Shown here: positions 54,701-62,968 of the stretch, piece after piece | Layout: each line of letters opens with the position of its first letter | Position numbering within the stretch: position 1 is the first letter of the stretch | DNA from: Pedobacter sp. ok626 | GTDB taxonomy: Bacteria; Bacteroidota; Bacteroidia; Sphingobacteriales; Sphingobacteriaceae | Assembly: GCF_900100435.1 (NCBI RefSeq) | Contig: NZ_FNEX01000022.1 | Coordinates: 1 to 64,000, forward strand | Length of the DNA stretch: 64,000 nt | Reading direction: 5' to 3' | Notes under the pieces: generated by a model | Told to the model about the DNA's origin: nothing | Seen by the model: the letters and a program-made list of their open reading frames with translations, nothing else | Databases searched by the model: none | Translations under genes and position numbers: made by a program

Positions 54701-54868
54701 AGTGCCGCCCTTTACCGATATTGTAGCGCCCATAACAGGCTCACCTCCCGATACGACTTTACCTGTAATTCTCTGCTGTGCATAGGTTATAGTAGAATAT
54801 AACAACAGGCATAAAATAATTGCAAGACGAAACAGAGAGCCCTCTGTTCTTTTGTAAAAACATTTCAT
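51791..54868 (-). CDS. SusC/RagA-type TonB-dependent transporter of the pectin locus
   Basis: A 1025-residue outer-membrane importer. Signal peptide (LAIILCLLLYSTITYAQ), carboxypeptidase-regulatory-like domain (ITGKVVSGGEPVMGATISVK), the family mark SDVIVVGYGTKKKVNLTGSV, the plug (PASLLQGKLPGLSVVENSGE, PFVIIDGIPG, IESISVLKDAASASIYGVRA) and a barrel ending in Phe. Unlike the SusC at 27 kb, it has no STN domain and no sigma/anti-sigma neighbours, so control must come from another regulator: the divergent AraC gene, or a LacI-type repressor suggested by the palindrome at 54937-54952. First gene of the leftward operon. Confidence 0.95.
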   Translation of the reverse strand: MKCFYKRTEGSLFRLAIILCLLLYSTITYAQQRITGKVVSGGEPVMGATISVKGGTSKVSTDINGKFSIAALPEAVLIISYVGFETVEYPLNNRISVSISLKESPPQLSDVIVVGYGTKKKVNLTGSVATVSGADLNKRVVTNPASLLQGKLPGLSVVENSGEPGNEGVSLKIRGSGTFSAAGNEPFVIIDGIPGSLSNVNANDIESISVLKDAASASIYGVRAANGVILVTTKKGAEGKFKLEYSYNAGITSASRTINLVTNSVEYMEMYNKAAQHSGLSTSYPADYIALYRNPTDPKYVNYDWQKNLLTTVVSQNHYLSASGGAGGTTYNIGLGYIDQPGTMKGFEYTKYTFQAGLNSAVNKHISFGTNMNITIGDRRYPRQGGAEQYIGALTQAPMYGPFTSDGSGKLTNTNKSDPTGIFHNKNPEAVAQYVVANEKPLDLIGSVFLKVKLTDALVWDTRGGLTYGFAKTNDFRPVVPTYDYYSNQFTGNLDVGANGLTISDNNRINPLIYTQLTYNKTFGNHSVNGLAGTQAEYNRTEFLTGFRRGFIGNEIRELAGGGADGQTVNGTATEFSLLSYYGRVGYDYKGKYLLEANFRYDGSSRFDESNRWGFFPSFSGGWRISQEKFLQNVTWLSDLKLRASWGKLGNQNIGIYPYQDILDVSSTYPLDNSGSVVSGATRPSLVDRNIKWETTRILDLGIDLNLFSNKLAITADWFEKRTSDILRVSQIAGYAGVNAPTINGGVLQNKGWETSIQYNNKIGDITYGLGGMFQAVNNKLLKFGAEDISNSTTIIREGLPYKSFYIWQWDGIFQSQDEINSSAKQPFNPKPGDLKFRDISGPNGQPDGIIDTYDRTVVDGAYAKFNYSFNLNVGYKRFDLTAFFYGVEGQKQYVQRWGSEPFTQGTAPTERWRNAWTPENKTNALPALYVWGYAPITNTVSTYFLQDASFFRIKNVTLGYNVPTSFLKVAGISDLRVFFTGDNLAVFTKYPDLDPERTPVTGQNSTFAAYPQNRIFTFGARVKF

Positions 54869-54936
54869 ACGTTTAATTTGGTTAATTGGTTAGTTGGTAA
54901 TAGCAAATAATAAGCTATAGACAAGAAAAATTCTCC

Positions 54937-54952
54937 TTGAAATCGATTTCAA
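54937..54952. promoter_or_regulatory. 16-bp palindrome upstream of SusC (LacI-like operator)
   Basis: TTGAAATCGATTTCAA is a perfect palindrome with a central CG, the form bound by LacI-family repressors. It lies 69 bases before the SusC start in the 300-base divergent region shared with the AraC gene. AraC-type regulators usually bind direct repeats instead. Confidence 0.55.
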
Positions 54953-55168
54953 TAAAATTGCGTAGTTGTTTTATATGTTCATAGAAGTATTTATTATTTG
55001 GTTTACAATAACAAATCTATAGCCTAACCCAAGGGTTTATAGCATACAAACTAGACAACTTAATATACAAATCCGACTATTATTATAATCGGGATATTTT
55101 TTTTCTAATATTTACACGGTGATAATCTTATAGAACCAAGATAGTCACATGAGGTTATTCTGGGAATT

Positions 55169-56047
55169 ATGGAAAAAAAGGAAATCCAACACCTGTTTTC
55201 GTTGCTACACGTAGATCGTGTAGAATTAGATCATCATTGGAACTATCGAAATATAGTTAGTCCCTATTACAGGCTATATTTTATCGAAGCTGGTGAGGGT
55301 ACAATTTCTGATGTTTCGCAGGTAGTAAATCTAGAAGCTGGCGGGATGTACCTTATTCCCAGCTTTACTCTTTGTAACCTTTCCTGTGATCAGCGGTTAA
55401 CACAGTATTTCATCCAGTTCTTTGAAGAATCTGCTGATGGTATCTCATTGTTCTCCCAACACCGAAGTATAATGGGAATACAAGCATCAGAACATGATAT
55501 TGCAAATTTTAAACGGATTCTGAAAATCAATCCCAACAGGGGCATTAACCGCTCTGATGATCCGGCAGTTTATGAAAAAAGTGCCTATTATAAGCAATAC
55601 CGGGATCTAAACAATTTTCAACACCTATCTTGTTCGATGGAAACTCAGGGAATCATTTTGCAACTTCTCTCCCGCTTTCTTGACCCATATGTTTTTAAAA
55701 GTAGTTCATCGCCTCAAATTCCTTCAAAAGTACTTGATACAATAAGTTATATCCAACTGAACCTGGACAAGCCATTATCGGTTGCCTTATTAGCAGACCA
55801 TGTAAACCTAAACCCGGATTATTTTTCGAGGGTGTTCATGCAGCATACTGGTGAACGGCCGATTGACTTCATTCATTATAAGCGTATTGAAAGAGCTCGT
55901 TATCTTTTAACAAGCACATCAATGTCTACATATGAAATCGCATTGCGGACCGGATTTGAGACGATGCCTTACTTCTTTAAAATATTCAAGAGGGTAACCA
56001 CAATGAACCCGGCAGACTATAGAACCAAGTTTAAACACTCATCCTAG
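55169..56047 (+). CDS. AraC family transcriptional regulator
   Basis: A 292-residue regulator with an N-terminal cupin-like sensor domain (YYRLYFIEAGEGTISDVSQV) and a C-terminal AraC double helix-turn-helix: LDKPLSVALLADHVNLNPDYFSRVFMQHTG and STYEIALRTGFETMPYFFKIFKRVTTMNPADYR. It probably senses a sugar, most likely fucose or rhamnose, and activates the downstream fucose genes and perhaps the divergent SusC operon. It is divergent from SusC (300 bases) and in line with FucP (53 bases). The cupin fold is similar to RhaS/MelR-type regulators. Confidence 0.9.
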   Translation: MEKKEIQHLFSLLHVDRVELDHHWNYRNIVSPYYRLYFIEAGEGTISDVSQVVNLEAGGMYLIPSFTLCNLSCDQRLTQYFIQFFEESADGISLFSQHRSIMGIQASEHDIANFKRILKINPNRGINRSDDPAVYEKSAYYKQYRDLNNFQHLSCSMETQGIILQLLSRFLDPYVFKSSSSPQIPSKVLDTISYIQLNLDKPLSVALLADHVNLNPDYFSRVFMQHTGERPIDFIHYKRIERARYLLTSTSMSTYEIALRTGFETMPYFFKIFKRVTTMNPADYRTKFKHSS

Positions 56048-56100
56048 CACAACCAAAGTGTGTATATATCGTTTTTATTGTTCAACAAACCTAAACCAAC

Positions 56101-57363
56101 ATGACACAAAACAAGTACTTGTTCCCATTCATTCTCGTAACTTCCCTTTTCTTTTTTTGGGGATTTGCACACAATTTGGATCCCATCCTGATACCACATT
56201 TGCGGAAGGCTTTCCAGCTTAGCTATCTGGAGTCATCACTGATAGACTCATCGGTATTTGTCGCTTACTTTGTAATGGCGCTGCCTGCGGGATTTGTGAT
56301 GCGTAAGTATGGCTTCAAAGCAGGTATCATTATCGGCCTTGCCCTATTCGGTATCGGCTGCTTATTGTTCCTACCTGCAGCAGGAACAAATCAATACATT
56401 TTCTTTTTGGGTGCATTGTTTGTTGTCGCTAGCGGACTTACCTTCTTAGAAACGGCAGCCAATCCCTATGCGACCATACTGGGACCACCAGAAACCTCCA
56501 CTCAACGTTTAAATTTTGCACAATCCTTCAATGGTCTGGCCGTATTAATGGCACCGATCATCGGCGGCAAGCTGATTCTCTCGGGGACAGAATATACACA
56601 GTTGCAATTAGATAACATGACTGCAACGGATCTGGCAATCTACCTTCAGTCAGAAGCTGACCGGGTGAAAATGCCCTACCTAACATTGGGCATCATTATC
56701 CTGGTTATCGCAGCAATTTTCTTTTTCGCCAAACTGCCAGACAGCAAAGACAACGCTGAAGCTGGGAGTGGTTTTAGAAGTATTTTAAAATTTACGCACC
56801 TGCGTGGTGCTATAATAGCCCAGTTCTTTTACGTCGGTGCCCAGGTCTGCGTAGCCAGCTTCTTTATAAACGTTGCAAGGAAGGCTGTAAATATGGATGA
56901 GCGGACGGCATCAGAATACCTGGGGTATGGCTATGGTGCGGCCTTCGTCTTAGGCCGCTTTGTGGGCACATTCCTGATGAAATATTACGCACCCGCAAAG
57001 CTATTAGGTGTATATGCACTAATCAACGTAGCGCTTTCGGCCTTTGTTATTTTCTCCTCTGGATTTATCGTGATTGTTGCCCTAATTGGCATATCGTTTT
57101 TCATGTCGATCATGTTCCCAACGATTTTTGCACTGGGAATAAAAGATTTAAATAGTACCGACACTAAAATGGGGGCTAGCCTGATCATTATGGCAATTGT
57201 CGGCGGCGCGGTGCTCCCCCCAGTCCTGGGTAAAATAGCCGATGCTTCAAATATTCAGTTCGGTTATATTATTCCATTGATATGCTTTATCGTTGTTGCT
57301 TGGTTTGGCTTTAGCGGCTCCAAAGTGCTCTTCGGCGATAAAGTGAAAGCTACTTTAATTTAA
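56101..57363 (+). CDS. fucP: FucP-type L-fucose:proton symporter (MFS)
   Basis: A 420-residue inner-membrane sugar permease of the FHS (FucP) branch of the major facilitator superfamily with 12 predicted helices. Hallmarks: LFFFWGFAHNLDPILIPHLRKAF with the TM1 Asp, LTFLETAANPYATILG with the Glu implicated in proton coupling in E. coli FucP, NFAQSFNGLAVLMAPIIGG and MFPTIFALGIKDL. The context supports L-fucose as substrate, although FHS proteins in Bacteroidota also carry glucose, galactose or other sugars. The mutarotase gene starts 3 bases after it. Confidence 0.88.
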   Translation: MTQNKYLFPFILVTSLFFFWGFAHNLDPILIPHLRKAFQLSYLESSLIDSSVFVAYFVMALPAGFVMRKYGFKAGIIIGLALFGIGCLLFLPAAGTNQYIFFLGALFVVASGLTFLETAANPYATILGPPETSTQRLNFAQSFNGLAVLMAPIIGGKLILSGTEYTQLQLDNMTATDLAIYLQSEADRVKMPYLTLGIIILVIAAIFFFAKLPDSKDNAEAGSGFRSILKFTHLRGAIIAQFFYVGAQVCVASFFINVARKAVNMDERTASEYLGYGYGAAFVLGRFVGTFLMKYYAPAKLLGVYALINVALSAFVIFSSGFIVIVALIGISFFMSIMFPTIFALGIKDLNSTDTKMGASLIIMAIVGGAVLPPVLGKIADASNIQFGYIIPLICFIVVAWFGFSGSKVLFGDKVKATLI

Positions 57364-57366
57364 AAT

Positions 57367-57702
57367 ATGAAAAAATATTGCTTGGCGCTCGATTTAGTTA
57401 ACGACGCGGCTCTCATCGCCGAATATGAAAAACACCACGCTTCAGGTAACGCCTGGCCCGAAATTACGGAAAGTATAAAAAATGCCGGCATTACCGACAT
57501 GCAGATTTATCGTACCGGAAACCGACTGTTTATGATCATGGAAACGAATGACAATTTCAGCTTTGAGCGTAAAGCCGCAATGGATGCTTCCAATCCTAAA
57601 GTCCAGGAGTGGGAACAGCTCATGTGGAAATTCCAAAGCTCCATCCCCTGGGCAAAAGATAACGAAAAATGGATCATAATGGATAAAATATTTCAACTGT
57701 AG
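57367..57702 (+). CDS. RhaM-family sugar mutarotase
   Basis: A 111-residue protein of the L-rhamnose mutarotase family (DUF718), which interconverts alpha and beta anomers. The conserved features are CLALDLVNDAALIAEYEKHH with the Tyr/His pair, AWPEITESIKNAGI, MQIYRTGNRLFMIMET, and W in the C-terminal AKDNEKWIIMDKIFQL. It lies between the fucose permease and the aldo/keto reductase with 3-base gaps, so the cellular substrate is probably L-fucose, for which members of this fold are known in addition to the FucU family. The enzyme is cytoplasmic. Confidence 0.88.
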   Translation: MKKYCLALDLVNDAALIAEYEKHHASGNAWPEITESIKNAGITDMQIYRTGNRLFMIMETNDNFSFERKAAMDASNPKVQEWEQLMWKFQSSIPWAKDNEKWIIMDKIFQL

Positions 57703-57705
57703 GAT

Positions 57706-58740
57706 ATGAAATTATCAACTAAATTACCACCAGTGATTTTTGGCACAAGCGGCTTGGGCAATATTTACGAGGCAACCCCATACGAAATAAAGCTGGCTAT
57801 TGTCCGGGAATGCGTGAACAATGTACCAGGCGGCATTGCTATCTTCGATACTGCCGGAAAATATGGAGCCGGCTTAGCTCTTGAAACATTGGGAAAATGC
57901 CTGAAGGATCTGAACGTACCGAAAGAGAAAGTAATCATTAGCAACAAGCTGGGATGGTACCAAACCGAACTTAATACACTTGAACCAACCTTTGAGCCTG
58001 GGGTATGGGTTGGCCTAAAAAACGATGCCGTTCAAAAGATCAGTTATGAAGGAATTTTAGAATGCTTCGAACAGGGGAACCAACTATTGGGCGACTATGA
58101 CTCTCAAATGGTTTCAATACACGACCCTGATGAATATCTGAAAGCATCCCTAGACCAACTGGATGAAAAACGTCGCTTCAATGATATCCTGGAGGCCTAT
58201 AAGGCGTTGTTTCAACTAAAAGCACAAGGCAGAGTTCGCTCAGTAGGCATCGGCGCCAAGGATTGGCGTTCCATTGAGCGAATCTCACAGCATATCGATC
58301 TAGATTGGATGATGATAGCCAACAGCATTACGCTGAAATCGCACCCCAAAGAACTGCTGGATTTTGTAAAAAAAACTCACTCGAAAGGTGTAACAATCAT
58401 AAATTCAGCTGTTTTCAACGGAGGATTTCTAATTGGAAGCGATTTCTACAACTATTCGCAGGTAGATAAAAATACACCTGAAGGAATTGAGCTGCATCAG
58501 TGGCGCGACCAATTCTTCGCACTTTGCCAAACGTTTGGGATAGCGCCGGCAGAGGCGTGTTTCAATTTCGGATTCAATATCTCCGGCATTGACAGCATAG
58601 CTTTGAGCACCAGCAAACCCTATAAGGTAAAAGGGAATATTGAAATGGCCACTAAAACCATCCCGCCCGCGTTTTGGGAGGCGATGGTTCGGGAGGGCCT
58701 GTTAGAAGGCATCAATTTTTTTAACACCGATAAAAAATAG
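57706..58740 (+). CDS. Aldo/keto reductase, probable L-fucose dehydrogenase
   Basis: A 344-residue aldo/keto reductase of the D-threo-aldose 1-dehydrogenase (L-fucose dehydrogenase) group. The catalytic set is visible: Asp and Tyr in IFDTAGKYGAGLALE, Lys in VIISNKLGWY and His in MVSIHDPDEYL. It would oxidise L-fucose to L-fuconolactone with NAD(P)+. It is third in the FucP operon. No fuconolactonase, fuconate dehydratase, fucose isomerase or kinase follows in the window, so the rest of the pathway must lie elsewhere. A hairpin follows. Confidence 0.85.
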   Translation: MKLSTKLPPVIFGTSGLGNIYEATPYEIKLAIVRECVNNVPGGIAIFDTAGKYGAGLALETLGKCLKDLNVPKEKVIISNKLGWYQTELNTLEPTFEPGVWVGLKNDAVQKISYEGILECFEQGNQLLGDYDSQMVSIHDPDEYLKASLDQLDEKRRFNDILEAYKALFQLKAQGRVRSVGIGAKDWRSIERISQHIDLDWMMIANSITLKSHPKELLDFVKKTHSKGVTIINSAVFNGGFLIGSDFYNYSQVDKNTPEGIELHQWRDQFFALCQTFGIAPAEACFNFGFNISGIDSIALSTSKPYKVKGNIEMATKTIPPAFWEAMVREGLLEGINFFNTDKK

Positions 58741-58795
58741 GAATCATCTCAAATGAAATAGAAGTTACTTATCCATATTTTTTCAAGAAACTTAG

Positions 58796-58834
58796 GCGCT
58801 TTTTTTATCAGAATTCGGATGATAAAAGAAGCGC
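58796..58834. terminator. Bidirectional hairpin between convergent operons
   Basis: GCGCTTTTTTTATC (58796-58809) and GATAAAAGAAGCGC (58821-58834) pair at 13 of 14 positions. It lies between the end of the fucose operon and the end of the leftward protease cluster, and likely ends transcripts from the left. Confidence 0.6.
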
Positions 58835-58951
58835 ACCCCCATCCGGGAAACTTGCGCTTCTAACCTAAATTTCAATTTATAGAAAATTCAAATTGACTAA
58901 ACGGAAAACTTGTACCATCTCATCTATTATTAACTAACCACCCTTGTCCAG

Positions 58952-60505
58952 CTATGGTTTTTTCTCTATCAGAGATTTATCTATGGCATTTTCAACAGCA
59001 GCAACCAACTGGGCTTCAGTAGGAAGATCCTCTTTTTCTCTTTCCGGAGCCTGTACAAGAATAATCCTGTTCTCTTTCGTGATCAATGTTTTTACCAACT
59101 TATTTACCTCTTCAAGTGTAGTGCTAGCAATTGCCTTTTGAGTTTCAGCATATATAAAGTCGATAGACGGAACCCTACTCCCTATCAGAAAACTAGCTAA
59201 ATACTGTTGAACAAAAGTTGCAGAAGGGGTTTTATCTTTCTCCTTAAGCTGCTTCTCCACATTCGCAAGAATATTCTTTTTTACAACACTCAACTCAGAG
59301 TCCAAAAACCCGAATTTACTAGCACTTTCGCTTTCAGCCAACGCCGAACTAATCGCTTTCTCCAGTGTAGCTGCAGACAATGACACTACCGAAGTTTGAA
59401 AAGCATTAATTCCTGGGACTAAACCTCCCTGATAGGCTCCAAATTCAGTCTGTGCAAAGAGGAATGGTGCATTTCCTTTCTGAAGAACTTCTTGTAACCT
59501 TGCAGCCAACATACTGTTGATCATGGAATAAATTAATGTTTTTTTGTAGTCTGCAGTTGTCGTGGTGACCTGTCCTCGTTGCTTAAAAATAATCACAGCA
59601 GTACTAAAAGGCTGCTCTGAATCAGTAACGACTTTTACCAGTGGCTCTTTATTGTCTGGCAAATCGTATTTTAAGCGTGGTCTGGAATTAACCGGATTCG
59701 TAAGGTCAGAAAAATTAGTTTTGATTAATTTTTCCACCTCATTTACATCAAAATCCCCCACTGCAATTACAGCCTGCAAGTTCGGTCTGTACCAGTCTTT
59801 GTAAAATCTGCGAATCTTATCGTGCGTAAAAGTCTGCAGGATATCTGTCTTACCAATTGGCATGCGGGTTTCATAGCGGGAACCTTTCAGCAATAATGGC
59901 ATCAGCTGCCTACTCATTCTTTCTTTAGCATTTTTACCACGTTTGCTATCTTCTTCAATAATAACACCACGCTCTTTGTCGATTTCTTTATCTTCCATGA
60001 CTACTTTTCCTGCCCAATTGGCTAGAATTTTAAAGCCATCCTTAAATCTTTCAGCGCTATCGGTAGGAACTGGTAGCTTATACCCTGTTTGCTCAAATCC
60101 ACTATATGCATTTAGATCAGCGCCAAAACGCATCCCCGATTTTTGCAGGTAATTGATCATTTCATTTTTAGAGAAATCCCGTGTACCATTAAATGCCATA
60201 TGCTCGGTAAAATGGGCCAAACCTTGCTGATCATCATCTTCCATTAGCGACCCTACTGCAACGGCCAAATGAAGCTCCGCCTTGTTTTTGGGCTCAGTAT
60301 TCCTTCTAATATAATAGGTTAATCCATTAGCAAGTTTCCCGATTCTAACATCTGGATCATTAGGAATTAAAATACCTTCGACCTCTTTTCTCATTGTCTG
60401 AGCCGGTTTTATAGGCGCAACAACTTTCTTTTGTGCATAAACGGAACTGTTAAATACCAAAGCGGTAACGATTCCTACTGCAAATACATTGATCTTATTT
60501 CTCAT
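58952..60505 (-). CDS. M16 family zinc peptidase, half-length
   Basis: A 517-residue secreted metallopeptidase of the M16 (pitrilysin/PqqL-like) family. Signal peptide (AVGIVTALVFNSSVYAQ), inverted zinc motif HFTEH at residues 98-102 and distal Glu in KEIDKERGVIIEE (about 185). The second, non-catalytic M16 lobe normal for secreted Bacteroidota members (about 930 residues in total) is absent: the sequence ends after ILVQAPEREKEDLPTEAQLV, where the larger relatives continue. It may be a genuine one-lobe version working as a dimer or a truncated gene. It is last in the leftward protease cluster. Confidence 0.85.
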   Translation of the reverse strand: MRNKINVFAVGIVTALVFNSSVYAQKKVVAPIKPAQTMRKEVEGILIPNDPDVRIGKLANGLTYYIRRNTEPKNKAELHLAVAVGSLMEDDDQQGLAHFTEHMAFNGTRDFSKNEMINYLQKSGMRFGADLNAYSGFEQTGYKLPVPTDSAERFKDGFKILANWAGKVVMEDKEIDKERGVIIEEDSKRGKNAKERMSRQLMPLLLKGSRYETRMPIGKTDILQTFTHDKIRRFYKDWYRPNLQAVIAVGDFDVNEVEKLIKTNFSDLTNPVNSRPRLKYDLPDNKEPLVKVVTDSEQPFSTAVIIFKQRGQVTTTTADYKKTLIYSMINSMLAARLQEVLQKGNAPFLFAQTEFGAYQGGLVPGINAFQTSVVSLSAATLEKAISSALAESESASKFGFLDSELSVVKKNILANVEKQLKEKDKTPSATFVQQYLASFLIGSRVPSIDFIYAETQKAIASTTLEEVNKLVKTLITKENRIILVQAPEREKEDLPTEAQLVAAVENAIDKSLIEKKP

Positions 60506-60556
60506 AAATATAAAAAAGTAACTTTTCTTGTTAAAAATTATGTTGGTATATTGTAT

Positions 60557-61366
60557 CTACTTCTTATTGTCCAATTCAATTGGATTATTAATAGGCGCAG
60601 CTCTTTTATATGCTGGCCCAGTTCTTACCATCTTTACATCAGGGATCAATTTGGAAGTAAAGGCAATTGGATCGTCCAGGTATTCCTCCTTTTTCTTTAT
60701 ATGTTCAGCCAAGGTGGTATTAATATGTTCCTTATGCAGCTCAACTAACCACTTTGGTCCAACGTATTTTTCATATTCGATAAACTCAAATTTAACCTGT
60801 TTCTTAAGGTCAGAAGCGTTGATAATCAGACCAGGAAGACCTGAAAGCTTCCATGGTCCCAAATGATAAGGCAATTGGCGTGTAAACCACGCCTCATATA
60901 TTCTGCCCTTCCATTCCCCTGTCGCTTTTTCACATTTATAACCCGAAATAGTAGCCGTTTCTTTCCCAATCTTCCATTTTATAATGGGAAAGTCAATATC
61001 GTAGTAGTAATTTTCTACCATAGCATCGACTCTTGCGGCTTTTTTCTTTTTGTAATCAATATATATTTCGTCCCCCGTACGATTCTTACCTATATGTGAC
61101 ATCCGTTTGAGATTTTTTGTAAACTCCAAATATTGCAAAGTTGTCGAGTCACTTAACATCAAAGCATGAGATTTGTATACACTAGAGTTTGCACCCAGAA
61201 TCAACACCATTTTGTGGGTATACACCTTAGTTAAATCTGTAGTGTCCCTAATATGTGAAAACTTGTAAGTTACTCTTGCAATGACCGTATCCGTACTTTG
61301 GGCTCTTACACTGATTGCCGCCAGCAAATGAAAGCAAGAAATGATCAGTAAAATTGTTTTTTTCAT
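60557..61366 (-). CDS. GLPGLI family protein (second copy)
   Basis: A 269-residue exported protein with signal peptide (ILLIISCFHLLAAISVRAQ) and the family block: KWKIGKETATISGYKCEKAT, WKGRIYEAWFTRQLPYHLGP, then WKLSGLPGLIINASD. It shares HIRDTT and the CxKATG...GLPGLI core with the gene at 7646, but little else, and has no TonB-like partner. Instead it sits between S8 and M16 protease genes (27 and 51 bases). This placement hints that GLPGLI proteins assist secreted proteases or their maturation; function is unknown. Confidence 0.85.
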   Translation of the reverse strand: MKKTILLIISCFHLLAAISVRAQSTDTVIARVTYKFSHIRDTTDLTKVYTHKMVLILGANSSVYKSHALMLSDSTTLQYLEFTKNLKRMSHIGKNRTGDEIYIDYKKKKAARVDAMVENYYYDIDFPIIKWKIGKETATISGYKCEKATGEWKGRIYEAWFTRQLPYHLGPWKLSGLPGLIINASDLKKQVKFEFIEYEKYVGPKWLVELHKEHINTTLAEHIKKKEEYLDDPIAFTSKLIPDVKMVRTGPAYKRAAPINNPIELDNKK

Positions 61367-61393
61367 GAATTGTTAGTTTTATAAATTATTAGA

Positions 61394-62968
61394 TTATTTA
61401 AATGTTTCGGCCATTTTTACAGCTTTGTAGGCATTGACAATTCCACCTGTTTTACTGAGCGCATCAAGTGTAGTTTTTTCATGGGATCCTGGCTTATTAA
61501 CGAATCCATCAATTTTGGTAACAGATCCCTCAATTATTGCTTTTACTTGTTTCGCAGATAGTCGTGGGAAATAGGATCTAAGAACGGCAGCAAGTCCAGC
61601 AACCACTGGAGAAGCCATACTTGTTCCACTCATGATATTGTATTTGTTAATACTCCCTGTAACCGTTGAATATATAACTGATCCTGGCGCAAATACGTCT
61701 ACGCTTTTCACACCATAATTGGAATAACCAGCGACCAGGTTATCGTTCTCATAACTACTGGCGCCAACGGTTATTACATTTGGTGCAAACTCTTCCTTTT
61801 TCAGGTATTTTGCAGTTGGATAAAACAACGTGCTATCAACATTTCTGCTATCATTACCTGCAGCCTTAACAATAAGTACATCGTTTTTATTTGCATAGCG
61901 AATTGCATCCTCAACCCACTTCCGCTCCTGCGAGAAGTCCTTGCCAAAACTCATGTTAATAATCTTTGCTCCATGATCTACCGCATACCTGATGGCAAGC
62001 GCGACATCTTTGTCATGCTCATCCCCATCTTTAGGGGTAACTCTTAACATCATCAGCTGCACATGATCTGCCACCCCATCGATGCCAATATTGTTTCCTC
62101 TTACAGCACCAATAATACCGGCAACATGGGTTCCATGAGGATCATGGCCAGCGCTCACATTGCTATTACCATAATATTTATCATTCAAATCAAGTTCATT
62201 ATCTCCAACAATTTCAGCTCTTAAGTTTTTAGGCGCTGTCTGCGGAACTTTTACAAGCTGTTTTAAGCTATCCAATTTTTGATTTGCAACTTTTAGCAAC
62301 TGCTTATTTGTACTGCTAATGCCAAACTCGGCAAACGACCTGATATAGCTATCCTGCTTCCGTTTTGTTGCATCGTCAATCGCCATATATGATTGGATCT
62401 CCCCAAGGGTATATTCTTCTTTTTTTAATACTTTTTTGAAAATCAGGTTATATTCATTTATCCACCTAAATCGATTCCCCATAAACATTACCTGTCTTTG
62501 CTCAGGCGTAGCCGCTAAAACTGCATTTTTGCTTTTCAGCCATTCCTGGTAAAGTAATTGCTTTTTTTTTCGCATCCTTTTCTTTGGATCCAGATTAGCA
62601 AACCGATCTGAATACCTGAAATAAAATCTGACGCGCTCATAGCTATCTACCGTAACATTTTTTTTAGGATCACTTGAATTCCCGAGGAAATTCCATCCAG
62701 AGTTCCCTTCCGGACTATGCCATAATACAGTTTTCAGATCTTCATGCAGGGTGTCAATCCCCGAATCCATTATCGCAACAATTACCGGAACTGATTTTTT
62801 ATTTTTCAGTAATTCCTGATAAGTCCTTTCCATACTGATTCCATACACACGATCGTTTTCATGGTCCAAAAGATGCCAATTTTTTACGGGGTCATTCTGT
62901 GCCAGAACGTTAAAAGCACCAGCAAAACATAGGAACGCAAAAAGCGTTAGTTTTTTAAATTTATTCAT
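61394..62968 (-). CDS. Secreted S8 subtilisin-like serine protease
   Basis: A 524-residue subtilase with signal peptide (LTLFAFLCFAGAFNVLAQ). The catalytic triad is Asp68 (VAIMDSGID), His278 (HDPHGTHVAGI) and Ser450 (MSGTSMASPVVAG), with Asn372 (AAGNDS) at the oxyanion hole. About 210 residues separate Asp and His, with a Lys-rich helical insertion (KKRMRKKKQLLYQEWLKSKN); this is longer than in subtilisin but seen in Bacteroidota members. It has no C-terminal sorting domain and no obvious propeptide of normal length. Its ATG overlaps the stop of the upstream metalloprotease gene, so they are translationally coupled. Confidence 0.93.
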   Translation of the reverse strand: MNKFKKLTLFAFLCFAGAFNVLAQNDPVKNWHLLDHENDRVYGISMERTYQELLKNKKSVPVIVAIMDSGIDTLHEDLKTVLWHSPEGNSGWNFLGNSSDPKKNVTVDSYERVRFYFRYSDRFANLDPKKRMRKKKQLLYQEWLKSKNAVLAATPEQRQVMFMGNRFRWINEYNLIFKKVLKKEEYTLGEIQSYMAIDDATKRKQDSYIRSFAEFGISSTNKQLLKVANQKLDSLKQLVKVPQTAPKNLRAEIVGDNELDLNDKYYGNSNVSAGHDPHGTHVAGIIGAVRGNNIGIDGVADHVQLMMLRVTPKDGDEHDKDVALAIRYAVDHGAKIINMSFGKDFSQERKWVEDAIRYANKNDVLIVKAAGNDSRNVDSTLFYPTAKYLKKEEFAPNVITVGASSYENDNLVAGYSNYGVKSVDVFAPGSVIYSTVTGSINKYNIMSGTSMASPVVAGLAAVLRSYFPRLSAKQVKAIIEGSVTKIDGFVNKPGSHEKTTLDALSKTGGIVNAYKAVKMAETFK

